A stretch of 51,081 bases of DNA from Gryganskiella cystojenkinii (Eukaryota; Mortierellomycota; Mortierellomycetes; Mortierellales; Mortierellaceae), in contig JAAAIG010000195.1 in assembly GCA_015852425.1 (NCBI GenBank), forward strand, positions 1 through 51,081, in the 5' to 3' direction. The notes under the pieces are model-generated. The model did no database searches. It was not told the DNA's origin and saw nothing but the letters and a program-made list of their open reading frames with translations. Of the stretch, positions 31,903 through 44,600 are shown one piece after another; position 1 is the stretch's first letter; every line of letters starts with the position of its first letter. A program made the position numbers and the translations under genes.

Positions 31903-34900
31903 ATGGACTCCGAACACACCACTCTCCACATCGAACAACAAGGGCAGCAACCAACCGATGAACCCCTTTACTCCTGTTATGACTCGAGTGAGTCCTTTGA
32001 TGAGGATACAGACCAGGATCGGTTGAACCGTTTGAGCAGCACTAGTACATTGATTGGCAGCCCCTCCTCGCGTCTTCACTCCCACTCTCCTTCCTCATCG
32101 ACCTCTTCTTCGTCCTGTGGTTCCTCCTCGACAATCTCTTCCACCTCAGACATTCGCAATATCGATATCAAACCAGTATCATCACGTAGTAACGCAAGCA
32201 GGAGACAGCAGCAACAACAGCAACGGCAGCATGCAAGAGAACAACAGCAACTGGGGTTCGGTTACCGTTTCATGCACTCTGAAGCTGGTCGACTCGCCTG
32301 TGCCTTCTTTTTTTTCGTCTTTGTCTGTATCGGTATGGCCTTTTGTAACCAACTCTCGGACCATCGATGGATTCAAACCGAATACACTCAAGTTCTTTTG
32401 AGTGATCGAGGCTTTGATGTGATTGCGGCCCAATCTGATATCTCACCCGCCAACACATTTGTGATGACCTCGGTCGTGTTCACAGTCCTGGGAATCGGTT
32501 TGATTTGCCCGGATTGGACCACACGCGCGATGGTCCTGAGAAGAGTGATGTGGGTGATTGGTATCCTCAGTGTCTTTCGTGCCATGACGCTCTCTGTTAC
32601 AACGTTGCCTACTCCGAAAGCTGAATGCCGTCCAAGTTTGAAGACCGGGTTCTGGGACATGTTTATTGTCGCACTTCAAATGATCCCTGGTACAGTCGAA
32701 GCTTGCACAGACGATATCTTTTCTGGCCACACAGTGTTCATGTAAGTGTTTTTTTTTATTTTTGTCTTGGAGCTTTATTTTGTTTGTATTGTACTGGTGG
32801 TTTGGGGTACTGTGTGTTGTTGTTACTCAGGGCGAGGAGAAAACCCCCGGTAGCAAGTGTCGTCCTAAGAAATGGAGAATTGTGTTTTGGCGATGAAACA
32901 CCATCGACTCTTCTTTCTCCACCCCGCCCCCTTCTCTCCCAAGAACCAGTCAGAGAAAGTCAAAAAAATAAAGTGGCGGAAGTAGAAAACACTACGAGGG
33001 AGCCACTCCTCTCCACTCTAATTTATTTCTCAGACAATCGATAACAACCACGAAGCAACCGAAAAAAGGGGGGGAAGGAACTACAAAGAGATGAGGGTCG
33101 TCTGTTCAACGGCTTTTTTTTCGTTTCGAATCATCTCAACGGTCAGACTAGCCTCTTTCTCTTTGATCCTGACACTGCCCGCACAAATTTTTATGAAGGA
33201 TCACTTTATTGAGAATGTTTGGGTGGGCGTAATAGAAGGGCTGCTCTAGAGACAAGAGGGGAGAAAATGAACTGGAACCTCCGGGTTTGTGGGATAGAAA
33301 AAAAGCCCATGGCTTGGCAGCCTACCTGGCGTTGACTATTATTTAATTTCAAATGTAGTTGTCTGGCGCTGGTACCTATCTCATTTGTTGCGCAGACAGA
33401 AAGGGCTGTTCAGCTGCATAATCCCCGATGAGTGAGAGAGAGAAAGATACAACGACAAGATTTTTTTTGTATGTGTTTTAATTCGCGCCATGTTTAAAAA
33501 AAGAGAGAGACAAATGACCTGTAAGTTGCGGGCTGAACAAGAAACAATCGTCATGCGGTGTCGGGGTCCACTTGGGGAATTTCTAGGCTCAAAAAGCCAC
33601 CCTCTTACTCTCTTGGCCGTTGTTTTTATTCGCCTCAATATTTGGAAGCAGGTTTGTAGGATGATTTAGGGAAATAGGGGCTGTGTTTGCTTCTTTTTTT
33701 TTGCATCTTGTTTGTTGTGATCCAAAAGTCGACCCATCTCTCTTCCCAAAGCGAAACAAAAAGGCAACCTCTGCGCTCATTCACTACTGGCATGATGACA
33801 TCCCTTCCGATTGCGATCGGTCGGTGCGGGAAAGTCATGAGGAAAACAGAAAAAGAAAAGGGCAGGGGGTTGCGCAAAAGAAGTTTTGTCCATGTGGTGC
33901 AATTGGATGTCAACAAAAACACACAAAAAGACTATCGGCATTAGAGTGCGTTGACAAGATTTCGGGTCCAAAAAAATTAAGAATTGTGTCCATCTTGTGT
34001 GGTCCTCCCGCCATTATCGACAGTGAACGCGCAACTTGCAAACGGCAGCGATTTTTCTCGGTCTGGGGAATGAAAAAAAAATCGAAAAACCGGTTGTCCC
34101 TGGCTTGCTCTGTTTTTTCTCTCTCTCTCTCTCTTCTTTGGGCGCAGGTGCTGTTTGACTTAATGCAAATGGAAATGGAAAGATTTTTGGGAAAGTGAGA
34201 GCCTTTTCTTTCTATCGGTGTTCCAAATTAGCAAAGGCAAAAAAAGCAAGAACGGCTTCGTAAAACAAATCGAGAGAAAAAGAGCAGCGCGTGGGTTGCA
34301 CAAACATGAAAGACGAGCATTCTCCTCAGCCGTTGACTGGTTCCCTTCATTCCTTCGTTGCTCTCACACATACCCACACCACCACCACCACCTCGCTCAT
34401 ACTCACGCCACCTTCCATTCTGAAGTCTTTTCTCGGTCACGTTCTAACTCAATTCTTTTCGTTTGTCTCTTTCGTCTTTTTTTTTCACAGGGTATCATGT
34501 GCAATCCAATGGCGCCTCTACTGCAAGAATAAGTGGATCACGTACTTTTCGTATCTCTATATCTCTGTCGGACTCTACTTTGTTCTCGCTACCCGTCTGC
34601 ACTACACGGTCGATGTTGTCCTCGCGGTCTTTATCACCTACGCCGCCTGGTCTCTGTACATTGCCATGATTGACGTCGTGATGGAGCAAGAATATTTCGG
34701 AATCAAGGAACATGCCGAAAAGTACTCGGCTTTTGACCAGATCCTGAATGAGTTTGAGATGATGGCCGAGGAACAACAGCAACATGCGCTTTTCCAGGGA
34801 CAGGCCACGGATGAGGAATCCGCGCCTCTTGCGGCCAACAACAACAACTTGAAGACTACGTCCTTGGCTAAGGAACCGAGTTGGCAACATCACCGAAAGC

Positions 34901-36019
34901 GTTTGGAGCATTTGATGAACCGTCTTCGTGGTCCCCGCATTGGTTATGCGCGAGGCGAGTACGATCGCGTTGCTTTCGTACCTATGCAGTACAACCTCGG
35001 TCTCACAGGATTGATCCGCTGGTGTGATGGACTGGATTTGCGTATGCGCCCTGTCGAATTCCACAGCCGCAGCAACTCTACTAACAACGGAAGCAGCAGT
35101 GGTCGTCGCGGTCCCGCCCGATGGAACGATCTCGTGGTCCGTTACAGGATCGAAAAGGAAACATCTGGAGGAGCTTCGCCTGTTCTTTACCGCCGCAGGG
35201 ACGATTACGAGGAGGATACATACGAGTATGACGAAGGAGAGGAGGATGAAGAGGATGAGGAGGAGGAGGAGGAGGAAATCGAGCGAGGATTGGAGATGGC
35301 GGAGGCCGGACGTCGTGGAGCCCATAAGCGCGAGATGACTCAAATCTACCCAAGACGGGCCGGCGGCGATGGCATGGTGCCTCAAGGCGTTCAAATTTGC
35401 AACTACGAGGAAGAAACTCAGCACCAACAACAGATGGATCAACAGTGGCGGTCTTTGCCTCTCCGAAAAGCCACCAAAAAGTCCAAGATGCCCAAATCAA
35501 AACAGAACAGGACTAGTGCCAAGGACCGCGATACCAGGTACGTCTCTCTCTTTCACTTTTTTCAATGCTCATGTCTAATTTTGACCAAGCATTTCCGTCG
35601 AGAAAATTATTTTACTAACAAATTTCTCTATTGTATTTCATAAACACTATAGAAAAATCCGGTTTCTCAAGATGGGACTGATTATTCTCCTGAACTTGTT
35701 CTTGCTCGTGATTGTCGTGCGCTATGTTCGAGACAACTCTATGAAGACTGCAACGGCCACTGCCGACACGTTGCTTTCGCCTCAGACCACGGAGACAGCG
35801 CTCCCTGGTGGTGGCAAGGTTGAGGTCAATCCCGCTCCAGCACCTATTGTTCCCGAAACTCCTGCGCCAGCATTAAGCTCTGAACACGATGAACAGGAGA
35901 GTAGTCGTCGTCATCATGAGGATAGAGAGGAGCGCCGACATGGAGAGCGTCGTCATCGCCATCACGAGCATGAAGAGGATGACCGTCTGCACCATGACTG
36001 GGAGCGCCGCAAGGAGTAA
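31903..36019 (+). CDS. Sphingomyelin-synthase-family ceramide phosphotransferase
   Basis: Three exons (31903-32741, 34491-35537, 35653-36019) encode 750 aa. A Ser/Gln-rich N terminus (1-120) precedes a multi-pass core: ACAFFFFVFVCIGMAF, FVMTSVVFTVLGIGLIC, VMWVIGILSVFRAMTLSV. The two catalytic motifs of the SMS/PAP2_C family follow: CTDDIFSGHT (His276) and HYTVDV (His317, Asp321), flanked by YISVGLYFVLATR and VFITYAAWSLYIAM. The family moves a phospho-head group (choline, ethanolamine or inositol) from a phospholipid to ceramide in the Golgi or plasma membrane. The head group cannot be told from sequence. The C-terminal part is unusual: about 290 extra residues with an acidic run (EGEEDEEDEEEEEEE), then a further hydrophobic helix (MGLIILLNLFLLVIVVRYV, about 637-655) and a His/Arg/Glu-rich end. 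The catalytic core is split by a 1,749-nt intron. Classical fungal Aur1 belongs to a different PAP2 branch. Confidence 0.83.
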
Positions 36020-36319
36020 ATACCTTGGTGTTGATCCGTCAACATATGGATCTCTCCAAGCTTTTTTCATGATCTTTTTTTTCTACTCTAGTTTTTTTCG
36101 TCCGCTTCCTACTTCTCCCTGTTCTCTCTTTTTTTCCAGTCTTTCTCTCACATTTTTTGTCACGCTTTCCCCGCTTGTACATGTATACCCTCCTTCAAAC
36201 CTTTCTCTCTTTTGCTTTTTTTCTTCTTCTATCTCCTGTATAAACTATCTCACTAATCTTTTTTCCTCTCGTCCTTCCTCCTCCCTCCTGTGCTCACCTC
36301 AGAAAAGACAAACTAATCT

Positions 36320-36325
36320 AATAAA
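36320..36325 (+). terminator. AATAAA poly(A) signal of the sphingolipid gene
   Basis: AATAAA lies about 300 nt after the stop at 36019, following a long CT-rich 3' UTR. The ABC gene on the other strand ends at 36485. Confidence 0.35.
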
Positions 36326-36484
36326 TTAAAATACAACCTGTCTACGCAACCACACTTCCTTTTTTCTTCGTCAAACTTCCCATAGACGAGTGCATGGTAA
36401 TTAAATTATATGTATTATATTTACAGTTATTACTATTATAGATCTACGCAAAAAGTAAAGTGGGTTTTCCGTCCATCATTTTTT

Positions 36485-39400
36485 TTACTTGCGCTCCTTG
36501 AGTCGCCAAGTGACTAAGCTCCAGAAGGTAGCAATGAATAGGACAATGAACCCAATCAGGATGATCATATTCCGCCAATAACCACCTAAATCGAATCCAA
36601 ACAATTTCTGCAAGATCAACGATCCGGGCACGTTAAACGCGACACCCTGGATATTGTCAATCAGCTTGGATGTCGCAACCTCGTTCACTGCCAGGGCTTC
36701 AAACCCATACTTGAACATGGACAGGTATTGGATCCAGGTCAACGCCGCAGGGATGTTTCCAGAGTTGATCATGAACCCACCAAACAACATCATGAACAAC
36801 ATGACGATCGACGAGGCCAAGGACGCCACACCCGTGGTTCGGACACCCGCCGCGATCACGAGACAGAACAAGGCCGTAGCAACGTTGAACAGGACTAGGA
36901 TCAACAAGAACTTGAAAAACGTCTCAATGACGGGGGAGAGACCAATCATAAAATAAGAGATACAACCCATCAAGATCGACGGGATGATTCTTAGCGGGAC
37001 CAAATCGAACAACAGGGTCGAGATGATGAACGGCATCGGTGGGTAATAGCCGTTGGACCGTTCCTTGATAAAGAGCGTCCTCGTTTCTGTGAACGCTCCC
37101 AAAGCCGAGATGGAACTGAATCCGAGCAAGGCCAACATGAAGAACAAGGAGCCGGCACGGTTCTGGAATCCGGCTAGGTTCATCGATACCTTGAAATAGA
37201 GACCTCCGACAAAGATGCCGAGCACGATCGCAACTGCCAAATGAAGGATCAACAGAGACTTGTCACGAATCAACGTCTGGAAGTTACGTCTCATGATCAC
37301 CTGGAGCTGGGTCAAGAATGAGGTTGGATAGACGGTCGCCTGGCGTTTTCCTGACGCGCTCTCCGAGAAGGAAGCCATTGAAGAACCAGAGGAGGCACCG
37401 CCGCTCGCTTCCTCGACCTGAACCGTTGTCTCATAAGATGCCGATGGGTCGTTCGAGACCGAAGAAGAATTCTGAGAGACGTCTGTACCAGGCGTTGGAT
37501 GACCATTACTATTACCGGTTCTTCGAGAGACGACACCATGCCCGGGGAGATGTGTCTGATGCGCCGAGGACATGCCCAGACCTTGAATTTTTTCATCCGT
37601 AATATCCTCAACCTCGCCGCCCTTGGCCTTCTTCATCAACTCATCGTCCATAGCGATATCCAACAAGTAATCCGCAATGTTGTAGTTACTTCTGCAGACT
37701 AATCCCCGTCGCTGGAAATACTCTGCGGCAGCATCCGTGGGACCGAAATAGAATGACTCGCCCTTGCTCATTACCAAGGCCTGATCAAACATGTAAAAGA
37801 TATCCGACCGAGGTTGATGAATCGTCAGGATAATGGTCGTGGTTTTGCTTGCGGCCAATTTCACGAGCTGCTCGACCACCATGTGCGCACTATAGGAATC
37901 CAACCCCGAGGTCGGCTCGTCCAGGATCAGGATTGGGGGACGAGTGATCAATTCCAGGGCAATCGAAACACGACGCTTTTCACCACCCGAGATACCTCGA
38001 GAGGTCACGTTTCCAATCCTACGGTCTTTACAATGCGTCAACCCCAAAATCTCGATCACCTCTGCGACACGCTCGTGAACACGGAAAATCGGCATGGCTT
38101 CTGGAAGACGCAACATGGCAGAGAACAAGATGGCCTCGTACACGGTCTGAGTTGCCGGTAATGTATCCTCTTGATCCACGAATCCTACAGCATGACGGAT
38201 TTCGCTCTCATGGACGTGTTTGCCGTTCAAAAGGATCTGACCCGAAACTTTACCATCCTTGCGTTTACCAGCCAAGATATCAACCAGAGTCGATTTACCG
38301 GCACCAGAGGGACCCATGACCGCGAGAACAACACCTGCGGGGGCGGATCCAGAGATTCCCTTGAGAATCTGTAATCCGCCCTTGTTGAGAGTATATCCGA
38401 CATTCCGAAACTCGAGCGAGGCTGCTTCCGTGTTCAAGGTAAAGGGTGTCCTACTCAGGATGATCTGGTTTCTCTTGGCAATCGAACAAACTACGATCAA
38501 GAACAGGATCAGCGCACCAAGGATCGCAAGACAGACAATCACACCCGTCGCCATCTTGGACTTGACGGTCGTCAAGGACGATTGCTCCTCAGTGGGGAAG
38601 ACACATTCGCCCATGTCACAATCGACCATTTGAAGACCCGTAGGGAAGAATCCTGCGAGATCGCCGATAAAGAATGCGCAACTGTTGCTGTTATGCGGAC
38701 ATGTCAACGAGAAGGGACCCTTGAGCGCATTGATCGTCGCTCCAAGAGAAATAGGCGGACCGGGGATACCACCACACATCAGGGTCGGTGTGAGACATTT
38801 ACAATTCAAGACGGGACAATTCCATTTCGTTGCAATCACGCCGTTGTCGTTTGTAGTCATGATCGTACAGTCGGGGATCGTACAATAGAATTGCTCAGCC
38901 TGGTCGAGCCACAATTGTGCCTCGACCGTTTTGTTGATCACATCCATATCCACAGTGAGGGTATACTTGCCAGGGAAAAAACCGGCCAATTCGGGTGTTC
39001 GGACCGCACAGGACATGAATGACTCATAAAAGACCTCTGGTTTCTTGTTACAGACCATTTTTTCGTTCTCGAGAAATGAGGTTCTTGAAGGCAGCTTGGA
39101 TTGACAACCTGCGTCCGTTTGGCATGCTGAATCGTTTGTCAGTTGGAAATTGTTAAAAAAAAATCGCAAAAAAAAAAAAAAAAAAAGAAATAATGTGATC
39201 AGTCTCAACGGTCTTGTTTGTATCTTGCTCAAAACATAAAATAGGGTCAATTTGTTTTTGATGGCGCTTTGAGCTGGACATGACAGTGGTTGTTTTTGTT
39301 GCTTTGTTGATGTCGTTAGTGTGATTGTCGCCTTTGTTGGGCGTAGCCACGGTCCAGAGTTCAGCAGTTTTTTTTGACTCCTGTGCGACATATCTCATCA

Positions 39401-40084
39401 CTCCTCTGTTGTCGTTGTTATTTTTTTTTTTTTTCTTTTTTGGCGGTTGTTTGCTTTGATCCTTGCACGTCGTTCATTCCATTTGGTAGGATGGGGCCAT
39501 TGCAGGAGTGCATATTTGTTACTGTTTGGTGTTTTTTGTCTGTCTCCCTCGATAATCACCTACTATTGCAATTGAATCCTCCAAAGCCGGTATCGCAGGT
39601 CGTGCATGTCTTGTTGGTCGGTCGTTGACTAGGAGCAGTCAGGACAGATCCACAGGCTAACAGAGAACAGTCCTGTCCTCCGAATCCAGGTTTGCAGTTA
39701 CATGTCTTGCCCTCACACACTCCATTATTCAGACATCCCTAAAAATATCGAGTGAAAAAAAGCGCACACGAAAGTAACGCGTTATTTCAATATCTGTATG
39801 TGTTTGTCATCAATCGAAAACAACAAAAAAAAATGCAAAGCACGCAAAGATAATGAAACCATCGAAAGGGGAGTATAACGCAATACCTGCACAGCGGCTG
39901 AGCAGTCATACTGAGGAATACAGGTCTGCGGAGAAGACGTGGCTGTTGCTGTTCCTGATGTGGTTGATGTAGGCACAAGTACAATTGTGACCGTTGCCGT
40001 CGTTGACTGGGCAGACACGCCATTGAGGATTAATACGATCGAAGTAAGCAGTTGAGCTATCGATGATATGCTTTTTAAACGCAT
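36485..40084 (-). CDS. ADP1: ABCG-family half transporter with EGF-like ectodomain, ADP1-like
   Basis: Three exons (40084-39887, 39738-39564, 39126-36485) encode 1,004 aa. A signal peptide (SSIAQLLTSIVLILNGVSAQ) leads a Cys-rich ectodomain with EGF-like spacing (GCLNNGVCEGKTCNCKPGFG, then TCDTGFGGFNCNTC) and a further Cys-rich part. A transmembrane helix (VIVCLAILGALILFLIVVCS) precedes the ATPase domain: Walker A GPSGAGKST (396-404), signature ISGGEKRR, Walker B PPILILDEPTSGLDS. After a Ser-rich linker come about six C-terminal membrane helices of the ABC2 type (LLILHLAVAIVLGIFVGGLY to NMIILIGFIVLFIATFW). This order matches yeast Adp1, a reverse-orientation half transporter whose substrate is unknown. 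It probably works as a dimer. The intron 39127-39563 contains an A19 tract. The donor at 39563 (A|gtaggt) is required for frame; the nearby AG|gtgatt would break it. Confidence 0.9.
39168..39186. repeat. A19 homopolymer in ABC transporter intron
   Basis: Nineteen adenines lie on the + strand within intron 2 of the ABC gene. On the gene strand this is a T run about 40 nt before the acceptor and probably serves as a polypyrimidine tract. Confidence 0.85.
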
Positions 40085-41646
40085 CTTTTTTTTTTTTGCT
40101 CTAGTTCTGAAGAGAGCTTCTTGTTTGTAAAGGTACACGAGAAGGGAACAGAGAAGAAGAGACGGTCAAATGCTGCGGTCTAGACCACGACCAGTGGATA
40201 TAACGGTCAGGGGTAAAGGAGATATAAAACAGAATTGAAAAATTACAAGGTGGGGAGAAAGGCAGTCGACCAAGTACGTTCAATGAATGAGGGGTTGATA
40301 ATTGTAAATGAGAAGAGAAATGAAATGAGGAATTGGCATTCGTCGTCTCGGCAATTTGCGACTGGAGAGCAACAAAGAAGGAAGAGGTCTGAAAGGGAAG
40401 AAAAGAAAAAGAAAAAAATTGGAAGGCGAGCAGCGTGAAAGAAAATGAGGAAACATTTGCACACCCACCAGGAGGGATGAAAAAAAATGTCTCCGTTTCT
40501 TTTTTGGTTCCTTCAATTGGCCTATCAGTCCCTCAAAGGAGACGTCGATCATGTCCCCACTTCATCTCTAACTAGACCACATTGACTGTCCTCTTCGTCC
40601 ACAAACTGCTGCTTCGAATGGCTGCCCCTGTTTGGCTGCCCGTCCTGGTGTATTCTTTTCTTTCCTTCTTGAAGCAGTACATCCTGCAATTGTTGATCTC
40701 TTTTCTGTATGTTACAACGACAAGGGGGAAGGAGAGGAGACATTCGGCTATCCAACACCTCGCATCATCTCTGAAATCCCGGGATCAATACATATCCTCT
40801 TTTTTGTTGGATGCCCCTTCTATCCCTCTTTTTATTCGTTTTCTCTCTCTCCCCTCATTTTTTGTGACGCATTCGTTCTCCTTCTCTGTCTCCATCCCAA
40901 GTATCCAGAGTAACACGTTCTTTGTTTACATTCCTATACCAAGGTTATCTTCCTTGATCCGCCTCCTGCTTCGCCCAAAATCCAGGGTCCGCCGACTACC
41001 GCATTCCTTCAAGATCGCAAGGAAAGAAAGAGCGCTTTTTCTGAGCAGTGACATTTGACTTTTTTTTTTTTGTCGCATGGCGATTGGACATGCATTGTCA
41101 CAAAAAGAAGTTCTACTTGGTGGTCTATATGGTTACTTTGCTCCCTCCTTTCTCTTCCACAGCAGGACATGGATCCGCAGCCTGGAAAACGAAGGGACCG
41201 AGAGATGGCTTTTTTCTATCTTTGCCCGATTGGCCAGCAAAGAAGTGGGATGATTTTTTTTGGGGGTGGTGGCTGTTAGTCGTTTCGTTTGTTTTGATCT
41301 GCTTTTTTTTTGACAGTGCTTACCTTTATTGATGGACACAAAGACAAAATGCAGCTGTTTAGACCCGCACAGATGGACAAGTCCAGCCTTGTCGGACTGA
41401 TCAAACAACGCTCGGACCTCTCTTTACTCTTGGATCTTCTATGCAAGGGACCAAGAAAACAAAACGACCCGCGACTCATCGCACATGGGTCATCTTCATC
41501 CGCTTTGGCGGGAAATGGATGACGAAAGACAATGACAACGCCGTCCGGAGAGGACTGTGTAGAATCGTCATCGTTGTCCGAGCCGAAATACGGAAAACTT
41601 GGAAAGTGTCTGATGATTTTCTCACGCTTTTTTATTATGAGTGTCA
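40085..41646. other. Intergenic region, ABC transporter promoter and HEATR6 3' end
   Basis: This 1.56 kb lies between two genes on the - strand. It should hold the 3' UTR of the HEAT gene on the right and the promoter of the transporter on the left. A - strand frame (41650-41276) with a good AAAG|gtaagc donor near 41325 was considered, but its protein has no recognisable features. Confidence 0.45.
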
Positions 41647-44600
41647 TCATCCACTTGATGAAAGAGTTGGACTACCAGCATGCACTGCCTGAAGTTGTTC
41701 TCGTTCCGCTGATCCAGATGCGCCATCTGCCGTCGTCATTGTTGTCGTTGCTGGTCGACTTGCCACTATCCGATGCCTTAATGCCGGATCCAGCTCGAGA
41801 TCCAGTGATGCGACTCCGCCCGAAAGCTGTAAAAGATGATCCAGACACCTCAACAGCTTCATCTCGAGTTGGTCTCGATATTGAAATTCGCCAAACTCGT
41901 GTTCGCCCTGCTCTGCGTCCAAATTCTCGACGGAAGATATTACGACCTTGACGATCCGTCGAAACAGTGCCTGGTCGCCATATTTGGCCCGTGTCTTGGG
42001 GACAGTTAAGGCTGCACAAGCATTGATTCGAACCTTGAAGTTTCTGCTGTGCTGGATCGCCTGCATAAGAGCCCCATATACGTCCAGAGTCCACGAGACG
42101 AGGTCAGAGTCGAGAGCATAAGTCGTGCCAAACGTCGATCCGATCGGAAAATCTGGGTTGAGGAGCACGTTTTGCATCGCATAGCAAGCATTCCAACGAC
42201 CCTGAAATGCAGAAAGAAAGAGATTTTAGGATACAATATTTCGCGATAAGCTTAACTACCGATCAATAGGTATTGAGGGTTACCTTCAGAGATCCCTGCT
42301 CCATGTGCTTGATCAATGTTTGGACCGCGTCCTTGACAAGACTGTGCCGCTCGCGATCAAGAATACCCTCAAAAGAGACTCGTAAAAGTCCACCAATGGC
42401 TCGAATACCATTTGATTTCAACTTTTCGTGGTCCTGTGAAATAAACAAGGCCGTTCTCATGACCTTGGTCCACATGGTAAGAGTCAAAATCTCTTGCAGG
42501 ACTTGATCATGCCCTCCGGTTTTCATGAGTACCAAAGCGTCACACAGGTTACCGACCGCCCAACTCGCGCGGACACGAACTGCCAGATTTGGGTCTCGAC
42601 ACAAATCCAGGACAGTGTTGGCCATATCAACTAAATGAGTACTCTCCTCCCATTGGGAGGGGAAGAGGATGAACACGCCGATCGTACGGCAAGCTGCAGC
42701 TCTTGCGCCTCCATTCTCGTCCTGAGATGTCCCGAGTACCACAGACATGATCAGTACTTGCATACGACTCTATGTCAGATAAAGAAAAAGAACAGTTAGC
42801 ATTGATCACCATGTGATTATTAGAACATAAGTCATTAATGATGTATAAGCACATACTGGTAGACTATTGAACGAATTCGAGGATAAGAGGGATATAAAGT
42901 CGCACCCTAAAGTCTTCATGACTGGGGTATCCTCTGCAAACGTCTTCATAATGTGCACCTCTAGAGCATCACTCCACCAGTCGATGGACTATTTTGAACA
43001 GTTGAGAAAGTATTAGAATATTAGTTACAGCGAACTTGTTTTCGGTCCCGCATTTCATCAGTTGTTTTTAAACAGCAACATACCAAGGGCTCAAGGGAGT
43101 TTGATCCTGCTTTCGCATATTCCTCCAAGAATAATAAGGCTGCGGACCAAACTCGGGCATCGCCTTGATCTCCTGTGACCTTCATCGCTTCGTCCAACCT
43201 CGACCAGATTCCGCGAACACTTTCAAAATGAAACTGTGACACTGCCCGCAGAGTCGCCCACGCTTCAACCTTAGCAGGTATACTCTCGCCTTCGACAAAG
43301 TTTAAAAGGACTGATAGAAGCCCCGCTCCCTGGCTGCCCGAGTTGTTAACGGCTGGTGGTAAGATGCACTCCTTGACGCCTGCCTGAGCGCTTGAATTGC
43401 TCAGAAGAGCAGATACGAAAGACAGTGCACTCGTTTGAAGCGCTGGCTCTATGAAGAAAGTAGTTAGTAAGGGTCGCGTGTCTGACTTAAAAAAAATTTG
43501 TCCGAGATTTTCCATGACAAAGTGTCACACTTACCAGATCCGATTAGGTATTTCTTGATAGGATTGTACAACACAAGGCACAGTGAAGGTCCCATTTTCT
43601 CGTAAGAGGAGCTCGCCACTACTATCGAACAGCATTTAATCATCTGGATAATCGCACCCTGATCCGTCGAACTGTCGAGACCTTCTAATGCCGCCGCCAT
43701 ACCGATGTGCAGCTCTTTCGACATGAGACCTATCCTCTCCGACAAAGTCAAGATTCCTGTTTGGCTCCTGTTTCCAGGCAACGTTGGTTTTTCCTCCGCC
43801 ATAGCCAAATACTGCTTAGACGTCTCGAAAATGTTGCCAAGAACGACACATGCAGAAGAGCGGACGGTCAGGATTGGATCTGATCCTGCCAGGCTCATCA
43901 AAGACGGCGCCTTGCGAATCCCGGCCCACATGGGTGGAAAACTTGAGGTTGTGAGAAACTTTGGCCAGTGGGGTTGAAGTTGTTTGGGTGCGGTTCGGGC
44001 TATAGATTGAAGACAGAGCAGGGCGTTGAGTCGAACCTTGCCATCGTGTTGTCGTCGCTGTGCTTGAGAGGCCCCTGATTCCGAGTCCGAGTATTCAGAG
44101 TCTGAGGATTGCAAATCTCGTTGGGGTATAAGAATGTCGCTTTGTGAAACGCTGGAATGTGGCGAGTTATTAGTGGAGGTATTGGTCACTCCCGAAACTT
44201 TTGTCGTGGGTATAGTGCCGCTGAGGGTGGCATAAGAAGATCGCTTGATGACACCGACACTGAGTGCACCCAAGTTCGATCCGTGAAGAGAGGATGATGA
44301 GGTGTTTTCGGAGGAGAAGAACATGAATCGGAATATCACATCCAATATTGGACCAAGCGATCGAGTCGCCACGTACTTGTCCTCTTGCAGAAGAAAGTGG
44401 AGCGCTCGCAGTGCGGAACTAATTAGCTGTAAACACGATGTGAATATGGTGAGGACTATGTTGAATGGAGCGGCATTGTAGGTTAAGGCTAATTGTGGAG
44501 GTTAACAACGCATTACCTTTCTTTCCGAAGCCAGGTCCTTTCTCCGCGCTGTTCCAGAAAGACTTCCAGAATCGTACTGAGAGGTGGCAGTAAGATTGGA

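Noticed and set aside
33683..34198. Open frame inside the long intron of the sphingolipid gene
   Set aside because: No conserved pattern, and the flanking exons join cleanly without it.
41276..41650. A - strand frame with a good donor near 41325
   Set aside because: It begins past the HEATR6-like stop codon and gives no recognisable protein; most likely 3' UTR sequence.
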